Source: Microvelia longipes
Lineage: Eukaryota; Arthropoda; Insecta; Hemiptera; Veliidae
Direction: 5' to 3'
Assembly: GCA_018340805.1 (NCBI GenBank)
Contig: JACMZG010000008.1
Coordinates: 79,900,307 to 79,964,306 of the forward strand
Length of the DNA: 64,000 bases
Both the position numbers and the translations under genes were made by a program. The notes under the pieces were generated by a model. It saw only the letters and a list, made by a program, of their open reading frames with translations. It did not search any database and had not been told where the DNA came from. The first letter of the stretch is position 1. Each line of letters begins with the position of its first letter. Below are positions 23,195 to 33,606 of the stretch, in pieces.

Positions 23195-24930
23195 CAAACG
23201 AATGGATACTTGGGCGAATGAAAGAATACCTGTGCGTGTGCGAATAAATGGATCTTTATGCCAGTGTATGAACACCTGTGCGAATAAATGGTCTTTATGC
23301 CAGTGTATGAACACCGAATAAATGGATCTTTATGCCAGTCACCTGTGCGAATAAATGAATCCCGGTGCGGTTGAATAGATCTTTATGCGAGTGCATGTTT
23401 GGATAACTGTGCAAATGAATGGATCACAGTGCGGTTCTATAGATCCCTACGCGAGTGTATAGATACTTGGGCCAATGAATGGATCCCGGGGCGATTGCAT
23501 GGGTCTCTATGCGAGTGTATAGGAATACCTGTGCGAATGAATGAATTCCGGTGCCATTGCATGGATCTCTATGCAATCTGTATGGATACCTGTGCGAATG
23601 AATGAATCCCGGTGCGATTCCATGGATCATATAAGAGTGTATAGCGATACCTGTGCGAATAAATTAATCCCAGTGCAATTGCATGGATCCTATGCGAGTG
23701 TATAGGGATACCTGTGCGTATGAATGAATCCCGGTGCGATTGCATGGATCCTATAAAAGTGTATAGGGATAACTGTGCGAATGAATGAATTCCGGTGCAA
23801 TTGCATGGATCTCTATGCAATCTGTATGGATAACTGTGTGAATGAATGAATCCCGGTGCGATTCCATGGATCATATAAGAGTGTATAGCGATACCTGTGC
23901 GAATAAATTAATCCCAGTGCAATTGCATGGATCCTATGCGAGTGTATAGGGATACCTGTGCGTATGAATGAATCCCGGTGCGATTGCATGGATCCTATAA
24001 AAGTGTATAGGGATAACTGTGCGAATGAATGAATCCCGGTGCAATTGCATAGATCTATATGCAATCTGTATGGATACCTGTGCGAATGAATGAATCCCGG
24101 TGCGATTCCATGGATCATATAAGAGTGTATAGCGATACCTGTGCGAATAAATTAATCCCAGTGCAATTGCATGGATCCTATGCGAGTGTAGGATACCTGT
24201 GCGTATGAATGAATCCCGGTGCGATTGCATGGATCCTATAAAAGTGTATAGGGATAACTGTGCGAATGAATGAATCCCGGTGCAATTGCATTAGATCTAT
24301 ATGCAATCTGTATGGATACCTATGCGAATGAATGAATCCCGGTGCGATTCCATGGATCATATAAGAGTGTATAGCGATACCTGTGCGAATAAATTAATCC
24401 CAGTGCAATTGCATGGATCCTATGCGAGTGTATAGGGATACCTGTGCGTATGAATGAATCCCGGTGCGATTGCATGGATCCTATAAAAGTGTATAGGGAT
24501 AACTGTGCGAATGAATGAATTCCGGTGCAATTGCATGGATCTCTATGCAATCTGTATGGATAACTGTGCGAATGAATGAATCCCGGTGCGATTCCATGGA
24601 TCTTATGCGACTGTATGGATAACTGAGTGTATAGGGATAACTGTACGAATGAATGAATTCCGGTGCAATTGCATGGATCTCTATGCAATCTGTATGGATA
24701 ACTGTGCGAATGAATGAATCCCGGTGCGATTCCATGGATCTTATGCGACTGTATGGATAACTGTGCGAATGAATGAATCCCGGTGCGATTGCATGGATCT
24801 TTTTAAAGTGTATAGGGATAACTGTGCGAATGAATGAATCCTGGTGCAATTGCATGGATCTCTATGCAATCTGTATGGATACCTGTGCGAATGATTGAAT
24901 CCCGGTGCGGTTGCATGGATCACTATGCGG
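23195..24930. repeat. 61-bp satellite with 244-bp (4-monomer) higher-order unit
   Basis: The monomer runs ACCTGTGCGAATGAATGAAT, CCCGGTGCGATTGCATGGAT, CCTATGCGAGTGTATAGGGAT. Four variant monomers alternate in fixed order. The diagnostic CATGGATCATATAAGAG variant occurs at 23621, 23865, 24109 and 24351, spacings of 244, 244 and 242 bp. The left part (23195-23560) and right part (24600-24930) are irregular monomers. Minus-strand frames of about 100-124 residues across it are repeat artefacts. Confidence 0.93.
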
Positions 24931-26349
24931 ATTCTACGCTCTCGTCTCGCTTGACGTTCCAATGAGGATTGATTTGGTTTTAAGCCTTTCTTATCAGCCC
25001 TGTCTGGCGAAACATGTGTCAAAGTGCGGAGCCCTCGCTCTTGAAATCACCGACAAATGTGTTTTTATCGCCCTCAGTTTCCCCCATATGTGGAGCGAGA
25101 GGTGGGATCAATTTCCATCCTTTAAGCTCTTTCTTAGCTTCTCTCACATTGGCCCCTTTCTCAGACATATAGTTGCAGGACAAACGTCACAACAGTATTA
25201 TGTGCATATTTTTAAACCTTATTTACATTCAATTGCATCATGACATCGATGTTATGCGAAACTTTTATATGAGAAATACAATATAAATTACCATTTTTTA
25301 TTAAAATTATATTTGTCTACTTTACCTATCATAATACCTATCACAACTCTCTATCATCCAAAATTACAAAATGAATATCTTAAATCCTCTCAAAAAGAAT
25401 TAATTCAATCATTTATTTTGTAGAATTCCATTATCGAACAAACGAATGTTTTAAAAAATGAGTGTATATTAAACAAATAATACATCTAAAATTATGACAT
25501 CAAATTTCCAATTTAACACCATAAATCAAAATTCTTAAATATGCCAAAGTCAAATATCGTCCGACATTTTGTTTTTTATATTTTAAATACCTACAACTGA
25601 AAAGAAGATTAGCATCAACGCCTACGATAGAGATGCAAATGTTAAATTAAAATTTACTAAAACCTTGTTTCTTTTAAGAAAATAGTTAAAAGTATATTTA
25701 AGAATTCAAAATTATTATTGATAGATTAGTCTATAATTGGTTTTTTACAATAATAATCAAAGAATTAATATTTTTATTTATTAATTCTCATCAAAAAATT
25801 ATGTTGCATCATATTATTTTTGGTATAAAATTAGATATAAATGTAAAATAGGGGTCGAAGGACGTGTAACCTGATATTACCTACTCATTTCTTTAGGAAA
25901 CCTAATAAAATTTTTAGGTTATTTATGTTAATAATATTTTGGCAAGGTTATTTTAAGGACTGGGTTCTGTAGTTCCTTGACCGTCTAATTTGATAGATAT
26001 AAAAGATGTGTGGAGTTATTATTTCCTTGTCTATACTAACTGACAATTGATTTCGGGGTTAAAGTCTAAGCAAAAGTTATTTTTGTGTCAGACCAAAAAT
26101 AACCAATAATGTTATTTTTAAAGTACCACGGTTATATTTTTAGCGAGTTTTCTTTAGAAACTATTTTGCTAAAGGAATAGGCGGCATAGCGGGATCGAAC
26201 TTTTAAGTTAGGTCTCTAATTATGAAAAAATGATTAAAAAAAACTTGGTTATCAAAAATCAGGTTATTGTGACGTTATTAACCCGCCACCCTTAATTTCG
26301 CTGAGTGAGCGAAGTTAAGGGTTAAAATCTACGACGGGAAAATGGTATT
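24931..26349. other. Non-coding spacer beyond the 61-bp satellite
   Basis: A GC-richer patch at 24930-25170 directly follows the satellite and is open as a 112-residue frame (24905-25243, plus), but that frame starts inside satellite sequence and shows no domain. The rest is AT-rich. Near 26140-26200 is the TTTAGCGAGTTTTCTTTAG...GCTAAAGGAATAGGC dispersed block. No gene supported. Confidence 0.45.
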
Positions 26350-26545
26350 TTACGTGTTTTTCGGGACTGTAAATCGAATGAACCTGGTCCGGACCACTCT
26401 CAGTAACCTATAAGTTAGAAACACCGTAGTTAAACCAAATCCTTAATTACGGTCGGCTAAACAAATTGCGAGTCAGGTGTCGTTTTCAATATTTTTTAGG
26501 GTGCTTAATCAAATAAAACCGGTGGTGTGGAGTCGGTACCGGTAT
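26350..26545 (-). repeat. Reverse fragment related to the ~150-bp tandem repeat
   Basis: Shares, in reverse orientation, the blocks GGTCCGGACCACTCTCAGT, CGTAGTTAAACC and GAGTCAGGTGTCGTTTTC with the units at 4969-5480. Strongly diverged. Confidence 0.45.
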
Positions 26546-26688
26546 ACTAACTGTTATTAATAGCATTTATATTTCAGAGTTTAATTCATATATAATTAAT
26601 AAAAGAACAAACAATTCATCTAAAATCCATAAAATCATGGCTTGATGATCATGATTTTTGATCTCCGTATAGTTATACTCCATATAGT

Positions 26689-26996
26689 CATAGAGATATA
26701 TACTAGAGGAGGCATAGCCTATCTCAATACATTAAGAGTCTTCAATCATCATTTTTGGGCTCTCAGGGGCTCTGTGTAACCCCATTGAAACCTCAAAAGT
26801 GAGTTAAGATTATAATAAATCGATTTTTTCGGCATCAGGCATTGTGTTTTGATTTACATTTTCAGCGTTCTACTATATAAGTCACTGTAATTATGTTCTA
26901 CTTATTTGATTATAATGATAGTCGAAGGTGGCCAGGTTATTTTTTTGATGATTCAAAATTCAACCAATAGGGCCCCTCTAGTAATATATCTCTACG
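26689..26996. mobile_element. hAT-like MITE (CATAGAGATATA family), intact 308-bp copy
   Basis: TIRs CATAGAGATATATACTAGAGG and CCTCTAGTAATATATCTCTACG. The exact 8-bp duplication CATATAGT flanks it at 26681-26688 and 26997-27004. No ORF. The 8-bp duplication and CA start place it in the hAT superfamily. Confidence 0.88.
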
Positions 26997-27004
26997 CATA
27001 TAGT

Positions 27005-27308
27005 AATGGAATAGCATAAAAAAACGAGAGGGAACCCAGTCATTCATCTTGGCAGGATATTAGTACAGCTATATTTTATATTTAGCAGATTTGTAGAGCG
27101 AACCTTGCAATTTTTCCTTTCAACTTCGGACTCGCTTTGTTCCTGCTCAAAATGAGTGCCCAAAGCTTAAGGTGGTATTACTTTGGTTACCAATCCAATG
27201 ACATGGGTGTAAGGTTAATTAAAGCTTAAAAAAAGGAAGTAGAGCGAAATAGGTTTAAAAATTTAAAAAATTGCATCTTTCGGTCGCAAGCAAGCACGCA
27301 AGAGCAAA
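27005..27308. other. Non-coding spacer
   Basis: Includes one stray satellite-like monomer (CAACTTCGGACTCGCTTTG at about 27120-27140), a possible fragment of the 5S-like repeat tail. No gene. Confidence 0.4.
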
Positions 27309-27413
27309 GCACCACTAGCCCTTGTCAAAGCACCACTAACCCTTGTCAAAGCACCACTAGCCTTTGTCAAAGCACCACTAGCCCTTGTCAAAGCACCACT
27401 AGCCCTTGTCAAA
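27309..27413. repeat. 21-bp tandem repeat, 5 copies
   Basis: The unit GCACCACTAGCCCTTGTCAAA starts at 27309, 27330, 27351, 27372 and 27393. On the minus strand it reads as a seven-residue peptide repeat (ALTRASG) inside an 81-residue frame, which I take to be fortuitous. Confidence 0.9.
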
Positions 27414-27889
27414 TTTTTGTACCTAGTTTCAACTCTCAAATAAAAAACACAGTAAGAGTTATGCGTGACACAGACAGACAAATAGATGAAAATCAATAAA
27501 AACGTCATTTAGGACGAACGCATTCATTTTCCAGTATATTAAAATAGTGAGAAAGGAAAAGTGATAATGACCATCAAAGAATTTAATTAACCCTGGAGGT
27601 CAGCAAAGAAATCGAATTGAACTTTATATTGAACCCATAACGATATTAATTACCTAATTTCTTAACTCACTTTAAATTTATTACTAACCCATAACACCGA
27701 CGATTATACAGTACTTAAAATTAATAATATTAAAGAAGAGATTGAAATCTTATAGACTTATAAACAATAAATTGCACAGTTTTAAAAAAAATGTTTTTTC
27801 TTAATTTTTATTATCGATAAGGTGTTTTAAAATTAGTACATGTCATACAAGATAATCTATGACATTTAGTTGAGGATTAATTAATTGTC
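27414..27889. other. Non-coding spacer
   Basis: AT-rich, no gene or repeat recognised. Confidence 0.4.
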
Positions 27890-28378
27890 AACAATTTCAT
27901 ACGTTTGTTATGGAATGTCAATATAGTTGCGTGATTTCATACGTTTGTAAAGGACTGTCAGTATAATTGCGTGATTTCATACGTTTGTAAAGGACTGTCA
28001 TGTAATTGCGTGATTTCATACGTTTGTAAAGGTCTCTCAGTATAATTGCGTGATTTCATACGTTTGTATAGGACTGTAAATATAATTGCGTGATTTCATA
28101 CGTTTGTAATGGAATATCAATATAATTACGGCTGTCAATATAATTGCGTGATTTCATACGTTTGTAAAGGACTGTCAATATAATAGCGTGATTTCATACG
28201 TTTGTAAAGGACTGTCAATATAATTGCGTGATTTCATACGTTTGTAATGGAATGTCAATATAATTGCGTGATTTCACACGTTTGTAAAGGGCTGTCAATA
28301 TAATTGCGTGATTTCATTCGTTTGTAGAGGACTGTCAATATAATTGCGTGATTTCATACGTTTGTAAAGGACTTTAAA
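27890..28378. repeat. 40-bp tandem repeat, about 12 copies
   Basis: The unit is GCGTGATTTCATACGTTTGT followed by AAAGGACTGTCAATATAATT. Copies differ at a few positions (AAAGG/AATGG; ACTGTC/AATGTC). Confidence 0.93.
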
Positions 28379-29250
28379 ATGTACAACTTTATGCATATTT
28401 TTAAAATCAGGAAGACAATTGAAATCGATCTCCTACTACGTCCTACACTTTTGTCATCCGAGCAATCTCGTAAACGTAATTTTCTGACGAAAATAGGTAA
28501 ATAAGCACAACAAATATTGACTGAAAAATGTTTCATTGAGACTTATAAATAATGAGGGCAAATGTATTTAAATCCCTTCTTTCGGAACCACCTTGAATAC
28601 AGGACTCCCGATCGCATAAGCTCATGTTTCTTTAAAAATTCGTTAAAAGCGTAATTTTGATTTAAAATTTGCTAAAGGGTTCAAGCTTAATATCCACCAA
28701 CTCCGCCCCTCCATGACAAGAAGCTGGGAATGCCACGATTTTGAGGTTTGTTTTAATCGTGTCTATGTACGACAGCTCTAGGGCTGAATATCCTAATCAG
28801 TAAATACGCCTCATGTCAACACATCATGTGAATACGCCTCTCCAATAGATTAATCTTGATTAATCAAACTTGGTACAAAACTCAACTTTGGTAGGACAGG
28901 TACCCTATTGAAACCCAGGTTTTTGTAACAACCTTGGTTGTAAACAATTGTCTTTAAATGGAATAAAATCAGCAATTAAACTTTTTCCCCGCGCTAAATA
29001 GAATAAAATTAACCCGGAACTGATATGTTCCAGTTTAAGTGACCAACAAAATCGAAAATACTGATGTAAATAACTGGAAAGGTTAAAATATAGTCGGTGA
29101 GCAACAAATTTCAAGTGGATTTTATTTTAATTTAGGGCATGGAATTGCATGGAATTTGGTTCAAGTCAACGCGATACCTTAAAGTACTCATAGCCAGGGT
29201 ACCCTTGGCACTTATCTTGGTATCGACGATCATATTTTTATCATCATATT
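28379..29250. other. Non-coding spacer left of the LTR element
   Basis: No gene. At 28855-28925 there is a block (CAAACTTGGTACAAAACTC...CCTATTGAAACC) that is the reverse of one at about 5590-5660, so it belongs to a dispersed repeat. Bases 29246-29250 (ATATT) are the left target duplication of the LTR retrotransposon. Confidence 0.45.
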
Positions 29251-29386
29251 TGTTATATACTACGCTAGTTACTACTAAGTATTACAAAAAGTTAGAATCA
29301 TAATTGTAATATAATTGAATGACATTTAAAAACATCATATGACAAATCATGTCAAAACTATAAGATAAACAAATAAATATATATCA
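29251..29386 (-). repeat. 3' LTR (136 bp)
   Basis: On the minus strand it begins TGATATATATTTATTTG and ends GTATATAACA. Compared with the other LTR the visible difference is one extra T in a T-run. At 136 bp it is short for a Ty3/gypsy LTR. Confidence 0.93.
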
Positions 29387-32030
29387 TCGCTCCCCTCTGA
29401 ATCTGCTTGAAAGCATCTGATTTATATGTCGTCTGCATACCTCTCCGTCCTCTAGCCTTATTAGAAAATGTAATTGTCCTAACTTCTTTATAACATTTCC
29501 AAAACTCCAGCGCTCTCCTTTATCTCCTCTATACATTCTAACTTGAACCCTCTCTCCCTCCTTGAAACTTCTCTTTACTGGGAACTGTTCCTCTAGGCAT
29601 CTTTTCTTAGGTAGGGTGTTTGTTAACATTAGGTCTAACCTCGTTCGTATATTTCTGTTGAACATTAAGTTGTATGCACTTTCCCCTGTTGAATTTGGCG
29701 CCTTCCTTAACTGCATTAAAAGTCGACATAATTTTAAGTTGATATCTCCCCCTTCCTCAGCCATGGCTTTCAGATTCTTTTTTATAGTCTGGACAAATCT
29801 TTCCGCTTGTCCATTCGTGGCTGGATGGTACGGTGCTGACGTCTTATGACATATTCCATTATTCTTAAGAAAATTTTGAAATTTGTAGGCAGTGAACTGT
29901 GGTCCGTTGTCTGATACTAGGGTTACTGGAATTCCAAAAGTTGTAAATAAAATCTGAGTTTATTTGTACACCAGTCGGTGGTTGTAGTTTTTGTCGCAAA
30001 TACTTCGACCCATTTTGTAAATGCATCCACTACAAATAAAAATTGATAACCAAGTAAAGGGCCTGCAAAGTCACATGGATCCTCTGCCATGGTGCGTCTG
30101 GTCTCTCCCAACTGTGTGTTATTTGGGGTGGCTCGTTTTGTTTTAGGCAGCACCTTTTGCAAGATTTCACCATCTCTTCTATATGTTTGTCCATATTATA
30201 CCAATAACAATAACTTCGTCCAATCATTTTAGTCTTGACAATGCCCATGTGCCCTGCATGTAGTTCCTCAAGTACTTCTTTCTGTAACGACGCAGGTATC
30301 ACCACCCTGTTTCCCTTAAAAAGACATCCCTCTTGTATTGAGTACTCACAATCATTAAGGCCTAGGGTCTTTAAGCTCTTCCCTTGTTGTAATTTCTCTA
30401 CTATAGGTTTCAAAGTACAGTCCTTTTCTGTTTCATTAACAATCCTTTCCTTTGTTACTGGTAAAGTTTCAACTTGTTTCATGCAAAATATTGTAGGGTC
30501 ATCCTTGTAATTTTCATTGCATTGTTCAGTAGGAAATCTTGATAAAAAATCTGCGTTGCCGTGTCTTTCCGTCTTCCTAAATTCAATATTATAGTCAAAT
30601 CCCGATAAAAAGTTAGCGTAGTTGAAGAGTCTTGTTGCTGTCATACTAGGTAGTGCTTTATTAGGATTAAATATGGAAACTAAAGGTTTGTGTCCGTGAC
30701 CAGGGTAAATTTTCTTCCATAACAGTAATGAAAAAATTTCTTTAAACCCCAATAAATTCCAGTTGCCTCCTTGTCTATTTGGCTGTACATTTTTTCGGTT
30801 TTAGTTAAGGTCCTCGAGGCAAATGCAATCGGTCTTTCTGATCCGTCTTCAAGTCGGTGCGATAATACAGCTCCTAACCCTACCGGTGAGGCGTCAGTAG
30901 CTAATATTAGTGGCTTTTTATCGTCAAAATGAATCAATGTTTTGTCACTAGCGATTTCCTGTTTTACTTTGTTAAAACTTTTTTCACAATCTTCATTCCA
31001 TTTGAATTTAGAGCTCTTTTTTAGTAAGTTGTTTAACGGGTTTAGTATGGTTGCCAAGTTCTGAATAAATCTGTTGTAATAATTTACAAGACCTAGAAAT
31101 GATTTTAGTTCAGAAACGTTTTCTGGCCTTTTCGCTTTCATTAATGCCTGAACTTTTTCCTGGGTAGTATGTAATCCGTTTTCGTCAATTATATGCCCCA
31201 AATATTTGATACTTTTCTTTAAAAATACACACTTGTCCTTGTTTAGTTTTAAATTATATTCTCTCAGTCTGTCTAGTACCATCTTCAATCGTTGCAATGT
31301 CTCTTCTATTGTTGCCCCCTGTATTATTATGTCATCAAAAAAACTAGCCACTCCCTCCAATCCGTGTAGTAATCTATCCATAAATTTATTCCAAATGGCT
31401 GGGGCCACCTTTACTAAACCTCGGTGAGTGCTTAGCGTTTGGACCAGTGAACTTTCGTCGTCCATTAGTAAGTGTAAATATGCGTTGCTTATGTCAAGTG
31501 TACAAAAACATTTACCCCCGTTCATTTTTGTAAAAATTTTCTCTATTAACGGGATTGGGTACTGCTCGTCTTTTATATTTTTGTTGACAGTGGTTTTGTA
31601 GTCAGCGCAAATTCTAATGTTTCCATTAGGTTTAACCACTGGTACTATGGGTGTCCCCCAGTCTGATTGTTCTACTTTTGTAATGATTTCTAACTTTTCA
31701 AGCCTTTCTAATTCTTCTTCCACTTTGTTCTTAATAGCAAATGGTACTTGTCGTGCTTTCAGAAAAACAGGTTTCGTGTCTTCTTTTAGGTAGAGGTGCC
31801 CTTTTATGTTTGGTATCGTTCCTATTTCGTCTGTAGTGAAAACGTCTTTGTATGTTCCTAATAATTTATCTAACTCTAGTTTCGATGTTTCCTTTAATAA
31901 TTTGATTTCTGCCCAGTCTAGTCGAACTTCTCTCATCCACTCTCTTCCAAAAATAGGGTCTACATTCTGTTTAATCAAGTATAGTTTTCCGAAAAATTCT
32001 TGGTTCTTATATTTTCCCTGACGTAGACTA
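29384..32030 (-). pseudogene. pol: LTR-element pol: reverse transcriptase, RNase H, integrase (frame broken)
   Basis: Open segments on the minus strand, in order: 31978-30680, 30752-30030, 30162-29923, and about 29945-29384. The first holds the end of protease (FGREW), then reverse transcriptase with the LDI aspartate at residue 162 and FFDD at 213-216, then RNase H with TDAS (about 361-364) and DKEATG. The second finishes RNase H and holds the integrase zinc-binding region (HAGH and CKRC). The third and fourth hold the integrase core (DFAG, SDNGPQF, NGQAER) and C-terminus. Breaks lie near 32020, 30690, 30090 and 29940. Between HRGL and APAIWNKF the segment that usually contains the LPFG motif is missing in frame, which would disable reverse transcriptase if real. 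The breaks look like single-base indels and may be sequencing errors. Confidence 0.88.
29387..29400 (-). promoter_or_regulatory. Polypurine tract of the LTR element
   Basis: The minus strand reads TCAGAGGGGAGCGA directly before the 3' LTR. A purine-rich stretch at this position is the expected primer site for plus-strand DNA synthesis. Confidence 0.75.
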
Positions 32031-33441
32031 CCCCTTTGGGCTTAATAATCTCACCAGTGTAAGTTTTTAGTTGTACTCGGGTGTCATGAATCTTCTTTTT
32101 TATTTTAAGTTTTTGAAAGTCCAACACCGACATGGTACTTAGAGCGGCTCCCGTATCAAGTTCCATGCTGATTGGTTTACCATCAAGTGTAATGTTTATG
32201 TTAAACTTGTCAGAAGTTTGATTTTTTGTTAATAAATTTATTTCATATTGTTCTTCTTGGTCTGATTGTTCGTGTTCTGTTTCAACTTGTTTCGTGTCCT
32301 TTACCTTCTTTCCCTTTCCTAAACAAACCTTTGCCAAGTGCCCAATAATTCCACATAAACTACATCTAACCTTAATAAATCTACATTCATGAGCTCTATG
32401 TTTTACGTCCCCGCATCGAAAACATTTGCCTTTTAAAAATTCCGCATTCCGTGTTTCCTGACTATGATTTTTCCGTTCCGTATTTATTCTATTGTTATTT
32501 CTTTTAATTTGGTTCACCTTAGGTTCATACTCTTTATTTTCCGTCATACCTTTGTTTTCAACCTTAGCCAATTCAATCGATGTCGCTAAATTAACTGCGT
32601 CTTGTAATGAATTTGTATTTTTTTCTTGTAATAACTTTACTTTTATTTCTGAATCTCGTACCCCCCTTACAAATTGTAGTCTTAAAAATAATTCTGCTAC
32701 GGACTTGCCGCATTCACATTTAAAGTTGCATTTGGCACTTGCTTTTTTAAGTTCGCTTATGTACTCGGTTATAGTCTCGTGTTCTCTTTGTTCTCGTGAC
32801 ATAAATTTGTGCTGTAAAGTCCATATGCTCGGTTGTGGGTCGTAATAGTTTCTTAGTGTGTCTACTAGCTCTGTGTAACTCTTATTAACAGGTTCTTCTG
32901 GTGCACATAAGTCATTTAGTTTCTCGTGCATTAATGGTGGTAAGGCATTAACAAGCATATAAACTTTTGTCTGTTCCTCGTTTGTTCCTCTGAGCTTTGT
33001 GTATATATCAAATCTTTTAATAAAATTTGTAAACGACTCGTCTGTTTGGTAAGGTGTAAAATTAACATTACCTATTAAAGAAGTATTTGGAGTGATATTT
33101 ACAGAAGTTTTACTCGTACTGGGAGTATTTTCTTTCTCCCCACCTTTCGCTTTTATCTTGTCAACCGCTATTTTGATTTTAACCATTTCATCCTCCATAC
33201 TACTCCTATAATTTTCCTCTTCTTTCGAATTTATCGCCAAATCATCAATTTCCGATTTGATGATTTGGTTGAACAAATTTTTATATTTGTTCCAGTTGTC
33301 TTTCAAATTGTCCCATCTTTGTTCTAACTCAGATAATTCCCACTCAGTTCGTGTGTCTAATAAATTTCGAAATTTTGTAAAATGCCCCTTAATCGTAGCT
33401 CTCTTTCTTAAGTACTTACGTAATATTAACTCGTCTTCCAT
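31975..33441 (-). CDS. gag: LTR-element gag with N-terminal part of protease
   Basis: A 488-residue frame. Residues 1-100 are charged and helical. A gag core follows (about 130-290). Two CX2CX4HX4C zinc knuckles at 340-353 and 360-373 would bind the RNA. An aspartic protease active site DTGA sits at 429-432, so gag and protease share one frame. The frame ends at 31975 just before the region equivalent to the protease C-terminus, which continues in the next frame from about 32020. This could be a programmed shift or an indel; the protein past about 32020 in this frame looks wrong, favouring an indel. The start ATG lies 26 bp inside the 5' LTR, directly after the primer site. Confidence 0.9.
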   Translation of the reverse strand: MEDELILRKYLRKRATIKGHFTKFRNLLDTRTEWELSELEQRWDNLKDNWNKYKNLFNQIIKSEIDDLAINSKEEENYRSSMEDEMVKIKIAVDKIKAKGGEKENTPSTSKTSVNITPNTSLIGNVNFTPYQTDESFTNFIKRFDIYTKLRGTNEEQTKVYMLVNALPPLMHEKLNDLCAPEEPVNKSYTELVDTLRNYYDPQPSIWTLQHKFMSREQREHETITEYISELKKASAKCNFKCECGKSVAELFLRLQFVRGVRDSEIKVKLLQEKNTNSLQDAVNLATSIELAKVENKGMTENKEYEPKVNQIKRNNNRINTERKNHSQETRNAEFLKGKCFRCGDVKHRAHECRFIKVRCSLCGIIGHLAKVCLGKGKKVKDTKQVETEHEQSDQEEQYEINLLTKNQTSDKFNINITLDGKPISMELDTGAALSTMSVLDFQKLKIKKKIHDTRVQLKTYTGEIIKPKGVVYVRENIRTKNFSENYT

Positions 33442-33445
33442 GTTT

Positions 33446-33466
33446 CCTTATTATCCTCGTCGCCAC
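33446..33466 (-). promoter_or_regulatory. Primer-binding site region
   Basis: Directly inside the 5' LTR the minus strand reads GTGGCGACGAGGATAA. The TGGCGACGAGG block begins 1 base after the LTR, as expected for pairing with a tRNA 3' end (complement of CCA). I cannot name the tRNA with certainty. Confidence 0.6.
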
Positions 33467-33601
33467 TGTTATATACTACGCTAGTTACTACTAAGTATTA
33501 CAAAAAGTTAGAATCATAATTGTAATATAATTGAATGACATTAAAAACATCATATGACAAATCATGTCAAAACTATAAGATAAACAAATAAATATATATC
33601 A
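33467..33601 (-). repeat. 5' LTR (135 bp)
   Basis: Direct repeat partner of 29251-29386, one base shorter in a T-run. A promoter is expected here but no clear TATA element can be singled out in this AT-rich sequence. Confidence 0.93.
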
Positions 33602-33606
33602 ATATT

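Larger units (their letters stand above)
29251..33601 (-). mobile_element. Ty3/gypsy LTR retrotransposon, 4351 bp, minus strand
   Basis: Direct terminal repeats at 29251-29386 and 33467-33601 begin TG and end CA on the coding strand. The 5-bp duplication ATATT flanks the element (29246-29250 and 33602-33606). The order gag (matrix-like coil, two zinc knuckles), protease, reverse transcriptase, RNase H, integrase is the Ty3/gypsy order. No envelope-like ORF follows integrase, whose stop codon is formed by the first bases of the 3' LTR. The two LTRs differ by essentially one indel, so the insertion is young, yet the coding region has four frame breaks. Confidence 0.95.

Noticed and set aside
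23424..24855. Minus-strand ORFs of 68-124 residues rich in HRDSFIRT
   Set aside because: Artefacts of the 61-bp satellite; frames overlap, repeat and lack any domain or independent coding signal.
24905..25243. 112-residue plus-strand ORF next to the 61-bp satellite
   Set aside because: Starts in satellite sequence, shows no signal, domain or compositional pattern of a protein, and has no neighbouring exon evidence.
27890..28378. Regularly spaced repeats resembling a CRISPR array
   Set aside because: The 40-bp units are contiguous with no unique spacers, and the host is an insect; it is an ordinary tandem repeat. The same applies to the 32-bp array at 43455-44070.
32492..32845. Plus-strand ORFs of 70-117 residues across 29562-33484
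   Set aside because: Antisense shadows of the gag and pol frames.
29251..33601. An endogenous retrovirus with envelope
   Set aside because: Integrase runs directly into the 3' LTR; there is no space for an envelope ORF. It is a plain Ty3/gypsy retrotransposon.
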